64,000 nucleotides of DNA from NCBI GenBank assembly GCA_963922205.1, contig CAWUHX010000024.1, positions 1,612,001 through 1,676,000 on the forward strand. Reading direction: 5' to 3'. This DNA comes from Romanomermis culicivorax (taxonomy: Eukaryota; Nematoda; Enoplea; Mermithida; Mermithidae). Both the position numbers and the translations under genes were made by a program. The notes beneath the pieces were generated by a model. That model was given only the letters and a program-made list of their open reading frames with translations. It was not told the DNA's origin and searched no databases. This document shows, piece after piece, positions 44,701-54,994 of this stretch (its first letter is position 1; each line of letters opens with the position of its first letter).

Positions 44701-47700
44701 GGTAAGGTAACAAATATTTATTTGATTGATTTAATAATAACAGTTTCAGTAGGTATTTAAAATTTATTTCTGGTGAATTTCAAAAACAAAAGTTTTTCAG
44801 CAATTTCACAAGATAATCTGCTTCTTTTTGGTGAACAAAGAATGCCGGCGCCACGGAACTACTACTCCGAAGGAACACTGGTCGCTGGGTTTCTGCTGCA
44901 ATATTCCAATTTTCGAACATTTTCAAAATTATGGATCTTAAATTTTCGGACGTGTGCCTTTTTTCGGTCATTAGCTCAGCATGCAGAACAAATTTAATCT
45001 ATTCAAAGTCATCATTTGTAGCATGTGCCGTGAGACTGAAGTACATGAAAACTTTTGTTACATACTGTTGGACAAACTCAGTTTGTGTGAGTTACCTGAA
45101 CATTGCTTCTGTCTCATTTGACCATATGTCTGTTGTAAATGAAATTCCATTTTGAGCACAATTATTTTCAATACATAATTGTATTTTTGCCCTGACAGTT
45201 TTGTGCAAAGCTTTAAATTGTTGCTTGTATGTTGTTCGTGATTCTAAACTGTACTCAGAAGCTGCCTAAAAATTTTGGTAATCACTAACCACATACTAGC
45301 TAAGGCCATGCATACATAGTAACATTGTTTTCAAATTCTTCTAAAGCAACAGTGCTTCATTTTGAAGCCTAAATTGCAACTTTTTTACCAGTATTTTCTC
45401 TGCAGGCCTTGTGAATGGCGTAATCATCATCCTGCCTTTCAAAATATTTCAAAATACCAGTAAAGTATTCGAACGCATTGTTATAAATATAAACTCTATA
45501 TTATTATATTAATTTGTATTAGTACAACTGTAAGATTCATAAAATATGGTTTGTCTTAAAAACAATATATAGATCAGACTTGAATGAGGATAAAAATTTT
45601 ATTCAATATTCACAACTTCGCATTGCATGAGTTTAGTTGATTCACCATTGAAGATTTCATTATGCAATTAGCTACAACAATTTACGTCTCCGAAGTTGTG
45701 CGGCTGATTACACAGCAAATCTTATCTGATAAAAACTTAAACAAATCATTTGAAGACACATAATCATGAATTAAAATGTCTGCATAATCACAAAAAGTAT
45801 ATAATAGATTACTACTATCCAGATTCGGAAGAAGCATTTTCAATTACCCGGGTCTCTGAAACTCATTTCCAATTACCCGGATCCGGAACTGGATGGAGGC
45901 AAGTTGATTACACGGATCCGAGCCCGGAGGATTGAAAATCTTGGATCCGTTTCATCTCTAATAACTCAGTATAACTTCGGTAGACACCCACGCTATTGCT
46001 AAAACAATCCAGTATTTTTTGAGAGAATATTATCGTGTAAATTACCTGCAAGATTCAAATATCTACAGTTTCTACAGTAATCTACGTTTTTTAGCAACAA
46101 AATATCGGTCCGAAAAATGTCGTAATTCAAAATACAGTTACTCGCCTACAAGATTTGGGCTACAAAGAAGTCCAAGACGCTGGACTTTGCTTGTCTATGC
46201 ATCAACCGTACGCTAGCCTTTTGGTCCGGGGAATAAAGAAGTAAGGGTGGTCGCTCGCCTATGTATACTGTGTGGAATGACCAGCGGTTACTTTTTTTGT
46301 TGCAGGGTCGAAGGTCGCAGCTGGTATATAAATCATAGGGGCATTTTATGGATAGCATCGACAGCTAAACAACCGGACAAAGTGACTATCCAAGAAGTAG
46401 AAAGTTTTTACGAGATTCATTATGGAGGTAAAACTTGATGGCAAAAGTTTAAAACAAGAAGAAAATTTCGAAATCTCACGCGAAAAATGTGAATCATTGT
46501 TCCGAAAAAATGTTTTTACACAAATGCTATATATTTAAATGCTTGGTCCAGAAGTTCTTTCTGTTCGAATTTTTTCTAAACACTAAAATTCAAATCTCTT
46601 GTCACAGAGTCTGATTTTCAGAATTCCCATAATATTATTCAAATTCTAGCCATTTTTCCAAAATATGTTTTTCAAATATGGACCGAAATTCAAATATTTG
46701 TTTCAAAAATTCTACTTCCAGATTTTCTTACAAGCTTAAAACTTAAACTGAAAATTCTGATTTTCAAGTTTTATAAGTAATTCCAAAATTTAAATTTTTG
46801 TTTCAAGATTCAACTTTTTTTGCCAATTGCCTTAAAAAAATTCACTTGTTTCGTAAAATTCTGTTTTTAAGGTTTCCCACAAATTTAACAATTCATATTT
46901 CTGTGTCAGCGGTTCCGACTCAGGAAATTTTCCATTAATTCCTTAAACTAATATCCTTATTTCGAAAATCCTAATTTTAAAACTCATGTTCGAAAAATTC
47001 GATTTGTTCGCATTTTTTACAAGTTCCATAATTCAAATCATTTTATCAGCAAATCTAAATTTCGAAATTGTCAAAATTTAAATCTTTGCTTTTTAATTTC
47101 CAATCTTCTTTCTTAAATTCAAAATTATTTTATGAAAAATGTTCCGAAATTCAAATTCAACTACTCACTTTTGCGAAAAATTCTAATATTTTAGTATAAT
47201 TTAATAGTTTCTGTAATTTTAGAGAAATTCTATAAATTTAAATGTTTAGTCCATATGTTCCTTCTTTCGACTTTCCCAAAAAATCTCAAAATTCGTCTTT
47301 TCCAAAAAATCTGATTTTTAAATTAATCAGCTATTCTGAAATTCAACTCATCGTTCGAAGATTCTGTTTTTTATATTTTTCCAGAAATTCCAAAGTTGAA
47401 ATGTTGTTTCTTAAAATTCTATTGTCAAGGTCTTGAACAAATTCAAAAATCCATAAATCTGTGCCAGGAAATCTGACCAAAAATTTTTTCTAAATATTCC
47501 TTTATTCAAAAATTTCTAATTTCAAAATGTATCAAAAAATTCATGAATCTGGATAATTGTCCCAAATATTCGACTTTTCGAATTTTTTCAAGTTTCATTA
47601 TTTAAATCACTGCCACAGCAAATCTTAATTTCAAAATGACCCTAAAATTTCCAAAATTCAAATCATTACTCCGTAGTTCCTAATTTTTTAATAAATTATT

Positions 47701-48869
47701 AAATTCAAAACTTATTTCAAAAATTTAGTTTTTCGGATATCACGAAATATTATTCGAATTGAAAAAATCCCAAGAAATCTGAATTAAAAAGTCTTACTGA
47801 AATTTCTGAAATTAGAATATCTGTTCCAAAAATTATAATTTTCCAATTTCTACCAAAAATTCATCCTTATCCTCAATTTCTGGCAGATCTTTTCTTCTTT
47901 TTTCCAGGCAACTTGCCGGCTCCGTTCCCCGACAATTACTCGACCGGTTGTTTGGTCGGTTGCGTGACTGTGACGGATTGTTTGTCCCAAGAGCAATACC
48001 GTTCTTTGTACCCGGATGGCGAGTCCGAATCACCTTTCGTGGCAATTTGTCAAGATCCGCGCGAATTACGTTTGAAATTCCCTATTAGCGGTCAACATAA
48101 AATATGTGAGTTCTGTAAATAAGTTTTCTTTTGCCATTGTGTAAAGTAAAACACTTATTCCTATTAACAACTAGAAATGAGAGCCTGGAAAATTGTAGAC
48201 TTGTGTATATATAGTTAGTAAAAAAAGGTATGGAAACAAACATGCACAGCATAGAAATTCTGCTGGGGGTCAGCCAGGACGGGGTTGGAATACAAATTTT
48301 TTTCCGTTCTTGATAACGAAAAGAAATGCCTCAGAAAGTCTTCTAACATCCAAGCAGCATATTCTTCAACTTATATTAGTCAGATATGTGAAATTATTTA
48401 CTTAGACGGCACTTTTTAAAGTTTTCATGTTACTCTTTTGCAATCAAATATGATTCGTTCAGAAAAATTGTCAAACTACAGCATCATTTATTTTTATGAC
48501 GACTTTCTCTTCTCTCTTGCTCATTTTCATTCGTCATCTTCTCAATCATTGCTGGAAAAGTCAAATCTGCTGGGGGTCAAAACCCCTCCAACCCTCCCCC
48601 CACGTGCATGTATGGAAACAACTCTGTCATATGCTCCACAGTGTAAAGTGGAATTTAAATTAATGAATTAATGTGTTTTCCATGTACGAATTGCTGTACT
48701 AGTGTAACCGACTTAATAACAGTCAATTATGAAATAAATAGCGTATCTTCATTTATGGAATAGTCGTGTAAACTAACGATCTAATTGCATACATACTTGA
48801 ATGTTTCATATTCCAGATAAATTGGACCCGTTGCTGCACACTGCCGTCAAAAAAGGCATAGAATGGTGA
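41731..48869 (+). CDS. TRIP4: Activating signal cointegrator 1 (TRIP4/ASC-1)
   Basis: Eight exons: 41731-42066, 43098-43306, 43667-43859, 43927-44058, 46095-46240, 46306-46427, 47908-48105 and 48817-48869. They give 462 residues with phase-consistent GT-AG junctions. Residues ~77-114 form the C2HC5 zinc finger (KCDCQASIHKLINNCLSCG, IVCDQEGSGACYFCG, CT completed by exon 2). A conserved mid region reads TKVYDDQSDYYSLENCQWLS. Residues ~318-455 form the ASCH domain (GLCLSMHQPYASLLVRGIK, VEGRSWYINHRGILWIA, CLVGCVTVTDCLSQEQ). TRIP4 is a subunit of the ASC-1 complex with ASCC1-3, acting as a transcription coactivator and in ribosome quality control and alkylation repair. Introns 4, 6 and 7 are swollen (2.0, 1.5 and 0.7 kb) by transposons and degenerate repeats. 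The N-terminal part is shorter than in vertebrates (~580). Confidence 0.94.
42067..43097 (+). other. TRIP4 intron 1
   Basis: Very AT-rich; AAATTTCGAAAAT-type words recur. Nothing else seen. ORFs inside are chance. Confidence 0.6.
44504..45960 (-). mobile_element. hAT transposon in TRIP4 intron 4
   Basis: Ends TAGAGGTGAAACG and (inverted) TAGAGATGAAACGGATCC, flanked by a perfect 8-bp duplication ATAACTCA (44496-44503 and 45961-45968). Subterminal repeats of GAAGAAGCATTTTCAATTACCCGG with GGATCCGG words occur at both ends (44550-44635, 45828-45950). It holds a decayed minus-strand hAT transposase. It lies wholly inside the intron, so splicing of TRIP4 is preserved. Confidence 0.92.
44780..45180 (-). 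pseudogene. hAT transposase fragment
   Basis: Minus-strand translation gives NGISFTTDIWSN, then YFSLTAHATNDDFE and KRHTSENLRSIILKMFENWN. This is the hAT signature around the first catalytic Asp (FTTDiWs...), the YfsLTaHyid block and the (r)HtgenI...l..f.nWnI block. Several in-frame stops break it. The C-terminal dimerisation region is not visible. Confidence 0.85.
46430..47900 (+). repeat. TRIP4 intron 6: decayed tandem field of AAATTCAAAT...TTCGAAAAATTC units
   Basis: The 1480-bp intron is made almost entirely of diverged copies of words such as CCAAAATTCAAATC, TTTCAAAAATTCTA and TTTTTCAAGTTTC, at irregular 50-80 bp spacing. Non-coding on both strands. Confidence 0.6.
48241..48610. mobile_element. 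MITE with CATGCAC...GTGCATG ends in TRIP4 intron 7, copy 3
   Basis: Lies between direct repeats TATGGAAACAAA (48229-48240) and TATGGAAACAAC (48611-48622), 11 of 12 bases identical, which look like a target duplication. CTGCTGGGGGTCA occurs near both ends (~48262 and ~48567). Confidence 0.65.
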
Positions 48870-48943
48870 AATTTATCTCCAAAATATTGTTTAAGTTTTT
48901 AATTAACGCAAAGTTATGGTTTAAAATCATGTATTAATTACAA

Positions 48944-48949
48944 AATAAA
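48944..48949 (+). promoter_or_regulatory. TRIP4 polyadenylation signal
   Basis: AATAAA 75 bases after the stop codon. Confidence 0.6.
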
Positions 48950-49898
48950 AACTCGGTCGATGACAGAAGTAGCAATGCCTGATTGTATGGCTCGTGTTGT
49001 CAAGGATGCCACATGCAGGATTATATGACGTAAGATTGTGGTTTAAATCCGCAGCTGCTCCCGTATTCGGCTCGAAACCTGTGCGAGCGGATAGGTAAGA
49101 GTTGAAGCCAGAAACGTGCTTGATTCGTGAATCATTGAAATACTGAACTAATATCATATGAGCCAACTCTGAAATATGCGTACATCAGACCATATGGGAC
49201 ATCATTCTTGGAGCTGAAAATAAGCTGCAAAATGTCAACTTCTTTTACAAAATGATAATTTTCGAACAAAAAATTGCTACAATTCTGTATTTTTATATTC
49301 GGACAGTTAAAACTATGTTTTGATACATTTTTCCCACTTTTAAGGCAAAAATTGCCAAAATGACTCCTACCTGAATTTTGAGCAACTATTGACCAGTGAG
49401 ATCTTTCATTTTTTTGGTGAATAGAGAGGTTTTCTCAAGAAATCAGCTGGTCAAGTAATTTAGTCGGACTATCATAAATATTATGAATTACGTGCTGAAT
49501 ACAAACTGTACAAAGTCTAAAAATAGTACATTTGACACCAAATCAAAATAACTGCGAATCCTTTTTGGATGGAATATAAATAGAGTATCGCAGAACAGCT
49601 TCAATGCATTTTCATCAATAGTGATTATGTCAGTGAAAAATTTTTATTATTAGCTAGTAATAATTGGAATCTGCGAGACTTGTAAAGCTAATCAGAACAA
49701 TAATAATAAAATTTTGTATGCACTTTCAACAATATTGTCGAATTCATGAACAATCCAAATATAAACATACACAAATTGTCAAAAAATGACTGTTAATCGT
49801 TTGTGCATAATGCTATAACATCTGTCTTTTCAAATGAATTTCAGCCACAATAAAAAAATTATCTCCAAAAACATCCAGGGAGGGGTTGCCTTGTGCAC
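48950..49898. other. Intergenic, no gene seen
   Basis: AT-rich. A near-tRNA B-box-like GGTTTAAATCC (49039-49049) has no matching A box or cloverleaf. Confidence 0.45.
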
Positions 49899-50009
49899 TT
49901 AAGCCCGGTTCATACTTCTGCTCGGCGAACAAATTTACCCTGAGCATGTCCGAGTACAGCTCCGAAGCATGCTCCGCAAGCACCTTGCACGCCTTTGTGA
50001 CTTAATTTA

Positions 50010-52592
50010 TACCCCTAAAGTCCACTACTGGTCGCTTGGTACCATCCTTTTTACCTACTAGAAATAAAGGAGCTGCCTAAGGCGACTTTGATGGCTCTAT
50101 AAGACTCTTTTAGAGCATATCTTGCAAATGCTTATGAACATGTGGCCTTAAATTGATAGCCATCCTGTGATAGCACTTATCCACAGGTGCTGCATCGCCT
50201 GTATTTATTTTACAGGTCAAATAGGGTGTAGTAGTTGGTGGATCATTAGGAAGGCTAAATATGTCTCTATATTTGGCGAGACATTTTAAAGCTTATTCAA
50301 ATTGATCAGAAGGTATGTTGGATTTAGCTAGCATCTTTTACAAAGCTTTCCTGAACTCTCTCTCATTGCTTTGAGTTGAATCAGGTTTAGCTTAGACTGC
50401 ACAAGTTTGCAGCTTCTCCTCTTTTTATACTATCTTCCCCTTCAATTGATCTTGGTTAGCGGCATCACATAACGCGGAATTATAGTCTGTTTTTTATAAA
50501 ATAGAAAAGTGATACAAATCAGCACCGTCATCAAAATCACTTGCATAGAGATCTTATTGTAAAATTTTTCACTCGAAAAATTGTTAAAGGTTAGGTCAGT
50601 ATACTCACAAATTTTCATTTCTCTCTGATATATTGTTTATCAGAAAATCGTGAAAATCTGAAATACTACTTGCTTTCCACTTTCATTATTAAGAAGCATT
50701 TCAAAAAAACAGACTATAGTATCGCCAATTATTTGCTTCTGTTTCAGATGGCATCCTGATCCCCTGGTATTAGATACCATTAGTAAAAATTAATTTTAAT
50801 ACCATCTACTATAGTACCATCTATGTGGAACCTTTTCTCTTCCTGTTCGGACTCTACTAAGATCCCATTAAGGCAATTTTCGCCTACTTTGTCCCAAAGT
50901 TTTGCTTTAACAAGTATATCAGTACCACTAAGCAAGCAGACCTGATTGGCACTTACCACAAGCACTGAAACCTTTCAATCTTTGGCTGACATTGATTGTT
51001 GGCACAAATCGTGGATTCCTCAGTACTCTTGGTCATGACCTCTCCATAATTCATTTGAGGCTGCTCCAGCATCACATATATCCTCTGTTGCCTGTTTTTG
51101 AGGGTCATGGTTCTATTCCTAAAATGTATTATGGCTCTTACTTGAGGATGAGCCAAAAGATCTGTTCCCACAATGATATTTTCACCTGCTTCAGGGATCA
51201 CAATTGCTTTTACTGGGAACTGTCCAGACAGGGTATCCATCCTAAACTGAATATACCCATGGGCTTAGACTGTTTTACCATCGGCTACAGTAACATTTAG
51301 TATTCTGGGATACTATGTGTAATCTGGCCCCAAAGTTTCTTCCAGAAACTTAGCTGACATTACTGTATACTGGGCTCATGTATCAATGAGAGCCAATGTC
51401 TTACATCCTCCTATTATAACCTCAATATAGAATGGGGCTGTCTTGGGTTACCTATCCAGTAATTGTTGCTCCTGAGGACTTGCTGGTGTGCCTCTCTTTA
51501 TCACCTGAACAGTTTGGGCTGCAATAGCATTTATTTGGACAATGCCGCTCAATACCACATCAGGGCAATTCACTCTCTGCTCTATATGTGCCAAAGGATT
51601 CATTTGTGATTGCCTAGCAACCATCACACTTGAATAATCCTTCTGGGGCTGCTGATTTGTGGATTGACCTTGATGCAGAATCTGAGGCGGTCCTGTAATA
51701 GCTTGAGCCCACTGAGGTTGCAGCTTGCTGCTGGAATTGCTATATCTGCAGATACTCCTTTTGCAGTTCGTTCTGTCTTTTGAATTCCAGAAATTCATTA
51801 TAGTCAGAATTCTGTTCAAAATTCTCATGGCTATCTTGATATCCAGGATAGCCAACATGATAGGCACCTCTGCCTCTGCTATTAAAATTAGCATTCTGGT
51901 AACCTCCTCTACCTCTGAAATTTCCTCTAGCAAAATTGTTGAAACCTCCCCAATTAAAAGTAGGGAAGGTAGCTCTGCCTCTGCTCCTGCATTGGAGCAG
52001 AACTCGTAATGTCCTGCAGTCTGCAGTGTTATGCGTTATGTTCTTGAGGAACTCACACCATGGCTTTGTAGGATCTTGGGAGACTTGACCTCCCTGGCTG
52101 GTGCTAGGTATGACCCTCATCAGACTGATTTTTCATTTGTCTACTATCAACCTTTTGCTGGAGTTGATCGAATTTTTCGACCAATTGTACCATTTCCTTG
52201 GAAATTTTTAATAAAAGAGACTTCTTACCTTTTTCGGTCTGAACCCTAGGGACTACCCAAATCAGAATTTCCTCTATTTTAGGTGAATCACTTCTAGACC
52301 TTTGGGTTTGGGCTGGTACCTGATAACCTAAACTCAGACATAGATGCCAAAACCTTTGTCTCTGGCTCTACTGAAAACCCTCTGACTGATTTCTTGTGAC
52401 TACCAGAATCTTAGGATCTTGCCCACTCTGCATGGCTACCTCATTGAAAGCAATTGGATCCTGCTGAGTACCTTTTGGCCCATATCTTTGAAAGGCATTT
52501 TTATATCTGCATTTAATATCATGAACTTCTACAGCTAAATCATACCAAGTCTTAAAGGTATGTTTGAAGTTTTTCAGTTCAGACTGAAACAT
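50010..52592 (-). pseudogene. Degraded Ty3/gypsy gag-protease-RT
   Basis: Minus-strand order is as in gypsy elements. A gag segment (52592-52368, HTFKTWYDLAVEVHDIKCRY) comes first, then a nucleocapsid-like segment (~52080-51740) with a CCHC knuckle whose second Cys is replaced and an RGG-rich tract (NFRGRGGYQ, SRGRGAY). The aspartic protease follows (~51440-50953), with the active-site DTG altered to Asp-Thr-stop near 51382 and a conserved IIVGTDLLAHP. The first part of reverse transcriptase is at ~50330-50015 (KSLIEPSKSP, FLVGKKDGTKRPVVDFR). Stops and frameshifts occur throughout, and the MITE at 50481-50718 splits it. RT palm, RNase H and integrase are absent. Confidence 0.85.
50481..50718. 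mobile_element. Tc1/mariner-like MITE, copy 1
   Basis: Ends TATAGTCTGTTTTTT and TATAGTCTGTTTTTTTGAAATGC (inverted). TA-type termini. It is an inverted-orientation relative of 61467-61706 and 61901-62151 and interrupts the gypsy relic. Confidence 0.8.
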
Positions 52593-52944
52593 GGTATCAC
52601 TTTTATATATGAACGTGTCACTCCCTAGTAAAAAAAAATTTCTACACGAGTCAAAAAAGTTCAGAGAAAACCAGTTTTAAAAAAGTCTGCTTGGGTGTAC
52701 ACTTAAAAAATACATATCACAGTACAGTATGAATAGTTCTTTAAATTAACAAGTTAATCTTTCGTCTATAAGAAGGAACAACAATCAATGCTCGCGTTTT
52801 TGTTCTAAATGCTCTCGTTGTTCGAGTGAAAGCATTTGCGACGCGCTTTTGCGCGCGCATTTTTTAATAATTTCATTTGCGTACGCGCTCACGCGCATTA
52901 TCGCGTACGTGCTCTCGCTCGCCTGGAGTATAAACGGGCCTTTA

Positions 52945-54087
52945 GGATATTGCCAATACCAGTGGTCTAAAAAACATAATTTCTTGAAAAGTTGTGGGGA
53001 GAGTTGATTTAGTGCATAGACCATTGTACTTCAAGCAACAGTCTACGGTTTTCATCTTGATTAGACAGTTATCATTAAAAAAGTATGTTGAGTGAAAATA
53101 ATTCAACTGGGCACAGAAACATGCAAAGGTAAAATTTTCGGTTGATTTCCCTAATTCTGAATTCAGACCCTGCGTCCTGCTTGAAATCCACATGATTTTT
53201 ACTGCTTTGTAAAAATTTATGAAAAACGCTCGATTTCTACATATTTTTTGGTTCCTGGCCGATTGAGGGCACTAAAGGAGACATTAGCCAAATGAGAGTA
53301 TATGATTACACCTTGTGTTGACACCAACCATGTAACATGCTGACGACGGAAAAAAGGTCACGGTACTACCCTGCGAAAAGCACGAATTTACTCCTGTCAA
53401 TATTTTTATCTCCAGTTGAAACAGAGGACAAATGGGAGCTACTTACTCAATATAATGTGGCATTGTTATTAGTCCCAATTCTATTCTTTATATGCTCTAC
53501 TTTCCACGGATAGCGTATGATGGAGCTTGATTTCTCCAACTCTTTGTCCAGGATGAAGCGTCCAAGTAAGCCTCCCATAGGGTAGTTGATACGGACTAAT
53601 AAGGGATAAGGTCATGGATATCTTATATGTGAAATTATCATGGCCTGGTATAATTCCTAATGGCGCACAGGTATAAATAGTATTACTGTAATCTAGTATC
53701 TCATAAGGTCTGCACTGATCTTATGCACTACTTTATGGGGGACTGGTCAGCTACAGTTTGTCGGTGGTAATGGTTGGACATACTGCAGGACATAAAACAT
53801 CACTGGAGCAGAGGAGAAAAAACTGGTAGCTGATAAACATATCATGTTTAGTGTGAGGTAGGACATAGCGTGTTCTCATGCCACCTGAAACGGTATGCGG
53901 CGTAATAGTTCACAAAATCAAGAGTTATCTGGATATCATAGTACATAGATCAGTTCAGACTCAAAACAGTCTGTAATTGATATGGTACCTCATACTATTT
54001 GACACAATAGTTTATAAGACATTTTCAATCGAACCCGTAAATATTATGTAGTATGTTTGAGCATAGGTTCAAGCTCACTGATAATAC
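52945..54087. other. Intergenic, no gene seen
   Basis: Near-average composition with only short chance ORFs. No repeats stood out. Confidence 0.4.
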
Positions 54088-54994
54088 GGAATATGAGAGA
54101 GGCCGCTTGAAAAAAATCGTTACCACTTGAAAAAATTTATCACTTGAAAAAAAATCATTACGTCGAACATGATGCGTAATATTTTTTCAAGATATATCGC
54201 AAAAATTTCAAGACGCTTCGCAAATATTCCAAGATGAATCGTAAAAAAAATCAAGATGTAAGAGTTTTTCGATGTTCGACTTCATTTCTAATTGCGTTGC
54301 AATTTTTTCAAGCGCATCGTATTTTGGCGGCACATCAAAGGATGAAAATTTCTTAAACCAGCCAATCAGAGACGTTGCTCCGCCTTCTATGTTTCTGTAT
54401 ACGGGAACCCTTCAAAGTGGGTTTCTGAGGTCACGACTTGCTGGTGAAACGGTCTCGGTTTATACGGGGGTGTTGATGGGGGAGCTATTTTGCAAAGGGA
54501 ATAAGATGGACATATTTGTTTTTCATAAAAAATTTTATGTTTCGAGATGTTTCTGAAAAACGTCAAAAATGCTTGTTTTTTGATCAAAATTCAATAATTT
54601 TGGATAAGGATCCAAATTTTCGTTTCTTTGTCGGATTTCTGGTCACATAGGGAAGCGTTTTAGAACTACCGACAATTTTGATTATTCTCCAGAATTACTG
54701 CATTTTGGGCGAAAAACAAGCATTTTTGACGTTTTTCTGAAAAACCTCGAAAAACAAAAAAGGCGGAGAAACGTCTTTGAAAAAACAAAAAAAGGCGGAG
54801 AAACGTCTTCGAAAAACTCTAACATCTTGAATTTTTTGCGAAGCATCTTGAAATTTTTGCATTGCATCTTGAAAAAATTTGTGCATCATGTTCGAAGGTA
54901 ACGATTTTTTTTCAAGTGGTAACAAAGTTTTTCATATGATAACAAATTTTTTCAAGTGGTAACAAATCTTTTTAAGTCACCCTTCTCGTATTCC
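54088..54994. mobile_element. Foldback-type MITE with ~170-bp arms
   Basis: The left arm (GGAATATGAGAGAGG, then repeated TACCACTTGAAAAAA and TTTTCAAGAT...CGCAAAAATTTCAAG units) is the reverse complement of the right arm ending CTCGTATTCC at 54994. ATAC follows each outer edge as a possible 4-bp duplication. The centre contains a direct duplication of CAAAAAAGGCGGAGAAACGTC (~54754 and ~54785). Confidence 0.8.

Larger units (their letters stand above)
49902..52941. mobile_element. Element with Harbinger-type ends enclosing a gypsy fragment
   Basis: Ends AGCCCGGTTCATACTTC (49902) and, inverted, AGGCCCGTTTATACTCC (ending at 52941), flanked by TTA at 49899-49901 and 52942-52944. Near the right end the sequence is rich in GCGTACGCGC-type words (52795-52925). 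The left end has CCGAGTACAGC / GAGCATG words. Between them lies minus-strand retrotransposon coding sequence without LTRs. Whether the gypsy piece was captured or inserted cannot be decided here. Confidence 0.6.

Noticed and set aside
46146-46358. 70-codon minus-strand ORF
   Set aside because: Antisense of TRIP4 ASCH-domain exons 5 and 6.
49030-49060. GGTTTAAATCC as a tRNA T loop
   Set aside because: No cloverleaf can be built around it.
51725-52249. Plus-strand ORFs of 72-94 codons
   Set aside because: Antisense of the gypsy gag relic.
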